A DNA stretch of 32,757 nucleotides from an uncultured bacterium (lineage in GTDB: Bacteria; Bacteroidota; Bacteroidia; Bacteroidales; Bacteroidaceae). Shown here piece after piece: positions 7,849 to 14,757 of this stretch. Below the pieces are notes generated by a model, which worked only from the letters and a program-made list of their open reading frames with translations, was not told where the DNA came from and searched no databases. The translations under genes were made by a program, and so were the position numbers. Numbering within the stretch: position 1 is the first letter of the stretch; each line of letters starts with the position of its first letter. The DNA is taken from the NCBI GenBank assembly GCA_905215655.1, contig CAJMQT010000003.1, positions 1 through 32,757 on the forward strand, read 5' to 3'.

Positions 7849-7873
7849 ACTCTTACTTCCGTACTCCTTTAAT
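7822..7873 (-). terminator. strong terminator closing the glycan-enzyme cluster
   Basis: ATTAAAGGAGTACGGAAGT (7822-7840) and its exact reverse complement (7855-7873) form a perfect 19-base stem around a 14-base loop. It begins 33 bases after the GH78 stop codon, and on the minus strand is followed by TTGTAATA after a T-rich arm end. A stem this long may also protect the mRNA 3' end. Confidence 0.75.
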
Positions 7874-7906
7874 CCTTCAAATCACATCTGAATAAATGTC
7901 TCTCTT

Positions 7907-10621
7907 TTAGAAATTGAATGTGTACTTGCCGCTGCCTACGTGCTTTTCCGTCCCGTCGGGCAGTACTACGCGGGCGTCGCTGCCGACGGGTATCTCGACG
8001 GTAAGCGATGTCTTTGTGCGGTGAACGCTGATTTTTCCATACAGAGACTCTGTGCTTGCTTTTACGAATTGCAGGTCGCAGACAAGCGTCGGGGCTATGA
8101 GCAGATGGCGCAAACCGTGCGTTCCCGGCTGGTTTTGTATTCCGCCGAGCGTCTTGAACAGCCATTCGTCAATCTGACCCATCATGAAGTGGTTTTGCGA
8201 AGTGCCCTGACGCGGGTCCCACTGCTCGGTAAGTGTGGTGGCACCGTGCCTCAGCTGGAAACCGTAACCCGGCGTTTCGTCGTGATTAAGCATGGTGTAA
8301 AGCAGGTCGTTCAGTCCGTTCTGTGCGAGCGTCTGGAACAGATAGCGGTTGCCTACGTCGCCCGTCGTCAGCCGGTTGCCGTGAGCTTGGATATCGTCGA
8401 CCAGACTTTTCAGCACCGCCTGCTTGTTCTTGCCCGTCAGTCCGAGGTAGAGCGGGAGAGCGTTTGACGCCTGACTGCCCGTGCCGTACATGCAGGAGTC
8501 GGGCTTGTAGAACTCGCAGTTGAAGGCGTCGGTAACCTCACGTGCCTTAGCCGCGTATTTCTCGGCGTCAGCCGTGTTGCCCGTCATGCGCGCGGCGTCA
8601 GCAACCAAGCGCAGGTCGAAGATGTAATGAGCCGTTGCGACGAGCGGTATCGGCGTGTTGCGGGAGAAGCCCGCACGCCACGGACCATAGTCGTACCAGT
8701 CGCCCAAGCCGTGACTGACTATGCCTCTGTCAGCCCGCGACGTCAGATAGTCGACGTATCGGCGCATGGCAGCGTAGTTGTCGGTAATCAGCGTGCTGTC
8801 TCCGTACATGTCGTAATACATGAACGGCAGGATGATCAGCGTGCTGCCCCACTCGGGTGAGTCGTCGAAGAGGTTGCCGAACGACACGTACTGTGGCGCC
8901 GTTGTCGGCACCATGCCGTCGGCTTTCTGTGTGTCCGTGATGTCGCGGATCACCTTCGGCACGTAATTTGTCATGTCATAGTTGTAAAGAAGGCTCGGTC
9001 CGTTGAGATGATCTTGTTCCAGCCAACCCAATTTCTCACGGTGCGGGCAGTCGGAAAGCACGCTCTGCATGTTGCTCCGCTCCGCTCTTTCGATGAGACG
9101 GTGCGTGTCTGTAAACAGCGGATTTGAGCATTCAAAGGATGAAACCTCAGCTGCCGAGTTGTAAATAAAGCAACTTTGCAGGTTTTTCAGCACCGGCAGA
9201 CCCTCCGGATTGGGCTGACCTGCAAGCACGGCACCTTCCACCTGAATGTAGCGGAAACCGTAATAAGAGAACCGCGGGTGCCATGTCTCATCGCCGTTGC
9301 CGTCCAACGTGTACTCATAATAATGTTGCCGTCCGGTCTGACGCTGGTCGCACGCACCCTGTCGGGTCAGCGTTTCAGACACGAGCAGCGTGACCTTCTG
9401 TCCCCGTTTGCCGCTCACCGTTATCTCCGGAAAGCCGGCGAGGTTCTGACCCATGTCCGCCACGAATGCCGAAGGCGACACCTGACGCTTTGTCTGCTTT
9501 GACGCCGCCGCGATGGAGTCGGCATGTATGCGGCTCCACGACTTTATTCCGTAGCGTTCCATTATCTTTACCGGCGGCACGGTCTGCGCCCTTAACAGGC
9601 CTTTCGGACCTTCAACGATTACTGCCTTGCGCCATTTCGAGTCGTCAAAGCCGGCACGGTCGTGTCCGTGTTGTATCAGTCGGGCGTCGTAAGACTCGCC
9701 GCCGTAAATGCTGTTGAACGTTATCGGACTGAAATCATACTTCCAGTCGCTGTCGCTGAGGACGGTCTGTTGCGTGCCGTCGTCATAGTTTATGTCCATT
9801 CGGAACATCAGTTGCGGCGCTCCGAAGCTGGTTTGCAGCTTGGTATAACGCCCCAGACGTTGCACGTTGAACATGCCGTTGCCCAACAAGACGCTGATGG
9901 CGTTGCCGTCAGACTTTATCAGAGAGGTGACGTCGTATGTGTTGTAATACACCGTCTTGTCGTATTCGCTCCACAGAGGGGCGAACATTGCGTCGCCAAC
10001 TCTCGTTCCGTTGATGTTCAGTTCGTAATGTCCCAGACCGCTGATGTAAACCACTGCGTCCGTAACTTTTCGTTTCCTTGCCTGAAACTCCTTCCTAAGA
10101 ATAATGCTTTTTGCCGACAGCGAGTCTACGTCAGCCCATTTCCGCTTGAACTCTTCCTTCTTGAATACGGCGTTGGCGTAGCGTCCTTCGGGCAGCTTAG
10201 CGTCCTTTTTGCTTATCGCACCGATCCATTTCCCACCGAGAGAGGCGGGCACCACGCGGATGGTTTGTCTTTGACTGATGTCCGACTTTTTGCCTTTCGC
10301 ATCCCAGACGCACACCTGCCAGTAATAGCCGTGGGCATTCGGCTTTAAAGCGGGCACGTCGACGAGCTGGCTCCGGTCTGACTTTACTTTGCCGGAGCTA
10401 TACACCCGTTTGTTCGTAACGTTCTCGCAGACAGTAATCTGATACGCCGTCTGCCGGTCGCCGTTCACGTCTGACGTCATCTGCCAGCCCAAACGCACGC
10501 TTCCTTCCGTAACGGCAAGCCCGCTTTGATAGTTGCATGTCAGCTTTGTCACCGTCAGTTTGGCGCTTGTTTGCAAAGCGACAGCCGTCAGAAATGCAAG
10601 AAGAATATTCTTTGTCTTCAT
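7907..10621 (-). CDS. GH78 alpha-L-rhamnosidase
   Basis: Secreted 904-aa enzyme expected to release terminal alpha-L-rhamnose by inversion. The signal peptide is MKTKNILLAFLTAVALQTSA. An N-terminal Fn3-like region (about 20-130, ending in a YYWQVCVWD strand) is followed by beta-sandwich domains with the family block VYISGLGHYELNINGTRVGD (about 191-210) and DMGQNLAGF (about 389). The (alpha/alpha)6 barrel starts near 490; the general-acid region is DCPHREKLGWLEQDH (about 524-538), and the second conserved Glu lies in GATTLTEQWD (about 790-800), before HFMMGQIDEWLF. A C-terminal beta-domain ends the protein. The ATG at 10621, 4 bases after the DUF5703 stop, gives the signal peptide; a longer frame to 10651 runs into the preceding gene. 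It is the last gene of the cluster. Confidence 0.93.
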   Translation of the reverse strand: MKTKNILLAFLTAVALQTSAKLTVTKLTCNYQSGLAVTEGSVRLGWQMTSDVNGDRQTAYQITVCENVTNKRVYSSGKVKSDRSQLVDVPALKPNAHGYYWQVCVWDAKGKKSDISQRQTIRVVPASLGGKWIGAISKKDAKLPEGRYANAVFKKEEFKRKWADVDSLSAKSIILRKEFQARKRKVTDAVVYISGLGHYELNINGTRVGDAMFAPLWSEYDKTVYYNTYDVTSLIKSDGNAISVLLGNGMFNVQRLGRYTKLQTSFGAPQLMFRMDINYDDGTQQTVLSDSDWKYDFSPITFNSIYGGESYDARLIQHGHDRAGFDDSKWRKAVIVEGPKGLLRAQTVPPVKIMERYGIKSWSRIHADSIAAASKQTKRQVSPSAFVADMGQNLAGFPEITVSGKRGQKVTLLVSETLTRQGACDQRQTGRQHYYEYTLDGNGDETWHPRFSYYGFRYIQVEGAVLAGQPNPEGLPVLKNLQSCFIYNSAAEVSSFECSNPLFTDTHRLIERAERSNMQSVLSDCPHREKLGWLEQDHLNGPSLLYNYDMTNYVPKVIRDITDTQKADGMVPTTAPQYVSFGNLFDDSPEWGSTLIILPFMYYDMYGDSTLITDNYAAMRRYVDYLTSRADRGIVSHGLGDWYDYGPWRAGFSRNTPIPLVATAHYIFDLRLVADAARMTGNTADAEKYAAKAREVTDAFNCEFYKPDSCMYGTGSQASNALPLYLGLTGKNKQAVLKSLVDDIQAHGNRLTTGDVGNRYLFQTLAQNGLNDLLYTMLNHDETPGYGFQLRHGATTLTEQWDPRQGTSQNHFMMGQIDEWLFKTLGGIQNQPGTHGLRHLLIAPTLVCDLQFVKASTESLYGKISVHRTKTSLTVEIPVGSDARVVLPDGTEKHVGSGKYTFNF

Positions 10622-10625
10622 AATA

Positions 10626-12896
10626 TTAATGTGTCTTATTTTGAATTTCAAATGTAATTTTTCCGTCTTTCAGCTCTGCATCGACCGTTCGTCCGCCTGT
10701 TGCTTTCAGTCGGAACTTAACGTTCAGATGTTTGGGCAGAGTGGGGAAGAGCAGGAGAGAGCCGTCGGGAGCTTCTTGAAGGAGCATCTCTTGCAGACCT
10801 ATCATTGCCGAACCGCCACGGTTACAGTCGGGCGCCCAGTCGTAACCGGGGTCCCAGAAAGCCGGATAGCGATACGGTCCGTCGGCAAACTTCTCCGTGT
10901 TAAGTCGCCAAGCCTCGTCCGTCAGACCGAGACATGCCGCCCAAATGTTGTCCTGTTTCCAGCCTTTCGACGACCGCATTGCTACGGAATGCGGGTCTTT
11001 CAGGTATGTGTTTATAGCCGTCTGCAAGCCCGGACGCCCCAATCCGTAGATGCGCCAAGGGTAAACGGGGTAGAGCTGGGGCGTCTCTACGTTCTGGATG
11101 CGCGCCCAAACAATGGCGGGAGCAATGCAGGTGTCGCCGCCGATGGTGCGCAGCGGGATGTCGGGAAGACGGTTAGTGAGTGAAGAGTGAAGAGTGAAGA
11201 GTGAAGAATCGGTGGGCGTTTGTGCTTTCTTATACTTTTCAAACTGCTCCGAAACGACTCTTAACGCGGCTATCACGCTCGACGGATTGTACGCCATCTT
11301 GTACGTCTCACAGCCCGACGAGGGGTAAAGTATCAGTTTGCCGTCACCGTCCAAGGGTTTTACTCCGCGCTTTTTGGCGAGATACTGATAATGTTCGTCG
11401 AAGAAAACGAGACATTGACGTATCAGTGGTTCATACTTCGTGATGTCCATTCCGCTGTATTCGCGGGCTTGAAGTATCATCGAACAGAATTCAAGAGCCG
11501 TGTCCCACTGATATTCCAGCCATGCGTTGCGCTCCGTTCCGTAGTCGTCGCCATCCTTATGTTTGCCGTATTCAGCGGGATTGGGCAGCCCGAAGTTCTC
11601 CAGCTGCTCGCAGAATGACGCTCCGTCGTGACCCCAATAATGTCTTGTACGTGCCACGGCGTTGGGCAGTAGGCGGAGATATGTGTCAAACTGAGACGGC
11701 ATCATGTCGAAGTCGCCGCTTTTAAGCATGCCCCAATAGACCAGCCGTTGGTTTTGCGCCGTCATCGTGCCGCCGCCCCAACGACGGTAATCAGGCGTGA
11801 AAGGCATTTTCTCATCAACGTAAACGGGGTCGAAGGTGAACAGTCCGCCGTTGAACTTTGACGGGTACAGACCGTATGCGTTGCAGCCCAACATGTATCG
11901 GAACAGCTCGTAATTGCGCACCATCGTAGCAAGCCGTTTGCCCTCTTCCGTGTCAGCAGATGTCTTGTTTATGATGTGGCTGCGCTGCCAGAAGTTGTGC
12001 CACCATTGTGCGCTCCGCTTCTTGGATATTTTTGCCGAGGGTATGACGGGTGCCGTCTCGCCGTCGTGAAGATTGATTGAAATGGTGGCACGGCGTATGC
12101 CTTGCGCCGTGAAATTCCATGCCCGGAAGGTTGTCGAGGCGTAAAGACCGTAGGTGGTGTCGTAAAATTTGAAGTCGGGAGCGTGCATCTCGCCACTGAA
12201 ACGCAGGTTGCCGATGGGGTTGTAGAGCTGCGGCTTGATGTCGTCGAGCCTTTCACGGCTTACCGTAAAGTCGAAGACCGTCTGCTCACGGTTCTTATGC
12301 CAGAACTTCAAACGGCTGCCTTGTGCCTGTATCGAATCCTGAAATGTGGTGCAGTTTTTGGGCAATACCCACTTATAAGAGCACTGTTGGCACTCGGCTT
12401 TCGTGACCGGACGGTCTTTGTATCGCCAACTTTCGTAGCTCAACACGGCGTCAACCTTACGGTCGGAAGTAAGCTCGGCGAACACAGCCGACGTGAAGAC
12501 GTCTGCCCAGATGCGTACCTCGGTGCCTTTACCTTTGATATATATGGCGCCGTCTTCCAACCTCAGGATTTGCCTGAAACTGCCGTCGGCATTGTTAAAC
12601 GGGTTCGGCATGAGGCGCAGTCGCCACCGTCCGGCTTTGAGCAGCGTGTTGTTCTCATCGAACATGCCGCTGCGTGCGATGTAAAACATCACGTCGCCGT
12701 TTTCAACCCACACGTTCATACCCACGTCGTGACCGCCGCAAGGCATAGAACCGGCCGAGTTGAGGCTCTGAGTTGTCCATACATAGTCCTTCGGAACGTA
12801 GTCTGCCGCCATGACAGAGCTTGCCGCCATCAAGCCGGCGGCAATGATCAGAAATGTTGAAATGCGCTTTATTCCCGGGTTAAGGATGTTTTTCAT
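10626..12896 (-). CDS. secreted DUF5703-like protein, predicted six-hairpin glycosidase
   Basis: The 756-aa protein has a signal peptide (residues 1-30, ending SSVMAAD). The N-terminal beta-domain contains SAGSMPCGGHDVGMNVWVEN (about 47-66), which I recognise as the opening of the DUF5703 family of Bacteroidetes. The middle and C-terminal parts (about 300-680) have the spacing of an (alpha/alpha)6 barrel like GH95/GH65 relatives, with motifs RWGGGTMTAQNQRLVYWGML, GHDGASFCEQLENFGLP and NRGGSAMIGLQEML, ending in a short beta-domain. No activity is assumed; the tight link to GH78 suggests action on the same glycan. It overlaps an internal heptamer tract at 11181-11208 that adds the residues SSLFTLHSSL. 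The upstream gap holds array 2. Confidence 0.72.
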   Translation of the reverse strand: MKNILNPGIKRISTFLIIAAGLMAASSVMAADYVPKDYVWTTQSLNSAGSMPCGGHDVGMNVWVENGDVMFYIARSGMFDENNTLLKAGRWRLRLMPNPFNNADGSFRQILRLEDGAIYIKGKGTEVRIWADVFTSAVFAELTSDRKVDAVLSYESWRYKDRPVTKAECQQCSYKWVLPKNCTTFQDSIQAQGSRLKFWHKNREQTVFDFTVSRERLDDIKPQLYNPIGNLRFSGEMHAPDFKFYDTTYGLYASTTFRAWNFTAQGIRRATISINLHDGETAPVIPSAKISKKRSAQWWHNFWQRSHIINKTSADTEEGKRLATMVRNYELFRYMLGCNAYGLYPSKFNGGLFTFDPVYVDEKMPFTPDYRRWGGGTMTAQNQRLVYWGMLKSGDFDMMPSQFDTYLRLLPNAVARTRHYWGHDGASFCEQLENFGLPNPAEYGKHKDGDDYGTERNAWLEYQWDTALEFCSMILQAREYSGMDITKYEPLIRQCLVFFDEHYQYLAKKRGVKPLDGDGKLILYPSSGCETYKMAYNPSSVIAALRVVSEQFEKYKKAQTPTDSSLFTLHSSLTNRLPDIPLRTIGGDTCIAPAIVWARIQNVETPQLYPVYPWRIYGLGRPGLQTAINTYLKDPHSVAMRSSKGWKQDNIWAACLGLTDEAWRLNTEKFADGPYRYPAFWDPGYDWAPDCNRGGSAMIGLQEMLLQEAPDGSLLLFPTLPKHLNVKFRLKATGGRTVDAELKDGKITFEIQNKTH
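11181..11208. repeat. heptanucleotide tandem repeat inside the DUF5703-like gene
   Basis: Four units on the plus strand: TGAAGAG three times, then TGAAGAA. They lie within codons of about residues 563-573. Seven is not a multiple of three, so gain or loss of one unit would shift the frame. Confidence 0.9.
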
Positions 12897-12989
12897 ACGG
12901 TTTGTGTTTTGTCTTCGACAGTCTCTTTTTTATGCTTCTAAAAGGTGTCGGTTTGTCGTTTGTTTCCGGAGTGATATACGTTTGATTTC

Positions 12990-13072
12990 CAAAAGGCGGT
13001 CTTTTACCTTCTAAAAGACCACCTTTTAGCTTGCAAAAGACCGCCTTTTGGAACCTAAAAGACCGCCTTTTG
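12990..13072. repeat. palindromic array 2: four 17-base units at a 22-base period
   Basis: Units start at 12990, 13012, 13034 and 13056: CAAAAGGCGGTCTTTTA, TAAAAGACCACCTTTTA, CAAAAGACCGCCTTTTG and TAAAAGACCGCCTTTTG. All match YRAAAG-N5-CTTTYR with 5-base spacers (CCTTC, GCTTG, GAACC). The first and last units are perfect reverse complements, so the 83 bases can close into a large hairpin. The array sits 94 bases upstream of the DUF5703-like start codon. Confidence 0.95.
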
Positions 13073-13190
13073 CAAGTATATTGATTATCAATGAGTTATA
13101 AAGGAGATTTGAATGAGGCGAATGCGGCAGGTGTGACAGCCAAGCATTGCCGTGATACGTCACCTTTTCCGGTTATCATTTACCTGCCCA

Positions 13191-13218
13191 ATTCTTCATT
13201 CTTAATTCTTCATTCTTA
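13191..13218. repeat. 14-base tandem repeat after the esterase gene
   Basis: ATTCTTCATTCTTA is present twice in direct tandem, ending 3 bases before the esterase stop codon on the minus strand. Simple tracts of this kind occur between genes in Prevotella and Bacteroides. Confidence 0.85.
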
Positions 13219-13221
13219 ATT

Positions 13222-14631
13222 TTATTCCTCCCAGTTGTCCGTGCGGAACGAGCTGATAGGCAGTCCGTCGCTGAACAGGTCGCCGTCGGCAAAGTCTTTG
13301 AAGGCGTAGCGCACGGCAACGGGATGAGCCACTGAGTCGCTCTTTACGAAGACCTTGCTGCGCTCAATCCACGCCTTTGCAGGATGGAACACACGGTCTT
13401 CGCCAGCTACTTCGAACAAGTCGCTCTTGTAACCGTTGGTTCCGTAAATCCACATCTTGGCACGGTTGAAGGTTATCTCGGCAGTATCGTTCTTGAATGT
13501 GACATCCTTGAAATACGCACTTTCAGACGAGATGCCTTTCACACCGTAGGTCTTGTCGAGGGCAAGCAGGGCGAGACGCATTCCGGCAAGATGCTTCTTG
13601 CGCGGGTGGATACCGAATTCAAGACCCGCATCCATCAGTACCGCCATGCCGCAGTTGGGGCTCATAAGCTCAGCTTTTGACTGTTGCTCGCGCAGGAAGG
13701 CGCTGTTGATGGTGTAGTTTATTATTTTATAGTCGTAAGGAGCAATCTGACAGAAGTAGAAGGGGAAGTCGCCCTGTTTCCATTCCGAGCGCCAGCCGCG
13801 TATCATTGCTGTCATCATGTCGGCGTAGGTGGCGTAACGTGTCACGTTGTCTTCGCCCTGATACCATATCACGCCGCGCATGGTGTAACCGATTATCGGG
13901 TGCAACATTCCGTTGTAAAGCACGGTGGGAGTGCGGTTTTTGGATTTTACGTCTTCCTGTTTTGACGGTATCTTGGCGTCGGGGAACGCTTTCAGCCATT
14001 CAGCCGTCATCCAAGCCTCGCACGCCGAGCCGCCCCATGCTGCAAGGATAAGTCCTACGGGCACGTCGAGCGCCTGTCGCAGTTCGCGCCCGAAGTGGTA
14101 AGCCGTGGCGCTGAAATCGCGGACGGCGGCGGGATATGCCTCTTTCCATGAGCCGGTAAGCGTGTCGATGGGTGCGAACTGGCTGTTTCTCTTCACCGTA
14201 AAGAGTCGCAGTTTGCTGTCGTTGGCGTGCAGAATGTCCTCCACCGCGTTGTCTACGGGCTGGTTTTTAAAGCCCTTCATCGGCATTTCCATGTTGCTCT
14301 GACCGGAGCATATCCATACTTCGCCAATCAAAATATTGTTCAATGTTGTCTTCTCTCCGTCTGAAATGGTGATGGAGTAGGGACCTCCCGCCTCGGGAGT
14401 CTTGACAGACGCTTTCCATTTACCGTCGTTGTCGCTCTTGGTTACGTATGTCTTGTTGTCCCACGAGGTGGTGATTTTTACTGTCGTCGACGACTTTGCC
14501 GAGCCCCAGAGGTTTGCGCTTGTCTCGCGTTGCATCACCATTCCGTCTGCAAAAATCTTCGGAAGGGTTACTTTCGCACTTGCCGTTGTAACGGCGAGAA
14601 GTGCCGTCAGCAGAAAAGTAAGTTTCTTCAT
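13222..14631 (-). CDS. sialate O-acetylesterase-like (SASA) carbohydrate esterase
   Basis: Secreted 469-aa SGNH-fold esterase that probably removes acetyl groups from a glycan so that the neighbouring glycosidases can act. The signal peptide ends at TTASAK (residue 20). An N-terminal beta-domain (20-100) is followed by the catalytic domain: block I ICSGQSNMEMP with nucleophile Ser112, WYQGEDN near 257-262, and a catalytic His at 342 in FGIHPRKK. The Asp often found two residues before this His (DIHP) is Gly here; related Bacteroidetes proteins also lack it, so the acid may lie elsewhere. Despite the family name, nothing nearby suggests sialic acid; acetylated pectin is a better fit. A tandem repeat follows the stop codon, and an inverted repeat separates the gene from GH106 upstream. 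Confidence 0.88.
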   Translation of the reverse strand: MKKLTFLLTALLAVTTASAKVTLPKIFADGMVMQRETSANLWGSAKSSTTVKITTSWDNKTYVTKSDNDGKWKASVKTPEAGGPYSITISDGEKTTLNNILIGEVWICSGQSNMEMPMKGFKNQPVDNAVEDILHANDSKLRLFTVKRNSQFAPIDTLTGSWKEAYPAAVRDFSATAYHFGRELRQALDVPVGLILAAWGGSACEAWMTAEWLKAFPDAKIPSKQEDVKSKNRTPTVLYNGMLHPIIGYTMRGVIWYQGEDNVTRYATYADMMTAMIRGWRSEWKQGDFPFYFCQIAPYDYKIINYTINSAFLREQQSKAELMSPNCGMAVLMDAGLEFGIHPRKKHLAGMRLALLALDKTYGVKGISSESAYFKDVTFKNDTAEITFNRAKMWIYGTNGYKSDLFEVAGEDRVFHPAKAWIERSKVFVKSDSVAHPVAVRYAFKDFADGDLFSDGLPISSFRTDNWEE

Positions 14632-14647
14632 GTCTGTTTGTTTTTAT

Positions 14648-14757
14648 TAAGTAGACAAGTAAACGAGTAGCCAACTTCTTGGCTTTAAAGCTTTTCAATT
14701 TTTCAGTTTTTCAGTTTTTCAACTTTTCAATTTTCAACTCGTTCACTTGTCAACTTA
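14648..14757. repeat. inverted repeat with A/T-rich short repeats between esterase and GH106 genes
   Basis: The arm at 14648-14667 and the arm at 14738-14757 are inverted copies (18 of 20 bases; 20 of 23 when extended inwards). The right arm includes the GH106 stop codon. Between them lie repeats of TTTTTCAG and TTTTCAA. Sequences of this type are typical of intergenic spacers in this group; the fold could end or pause transcription. Confidence 0.8.

Larger units (their letters stand above)
12897..13221. other. 325-base gene-free gap before the DUF5703-like gene
   Basis: The gap holds array 2 (12990-13072), an ATTGATTATCAAT palindrome (13080-13092) and a 14-base tandem repeat at the esterase stop (13191-13218). 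No TAnnTTTG promoter motif on the minus strand and no convincing terminator were found. No short gene is apparent. Confidence 0.7.

Noticed and set aside
12990..13072. Palindromic arrays as CRISPR repeats
   Set aside because: Spacers are only 5 bases, units change orientation and no cas gene is present.
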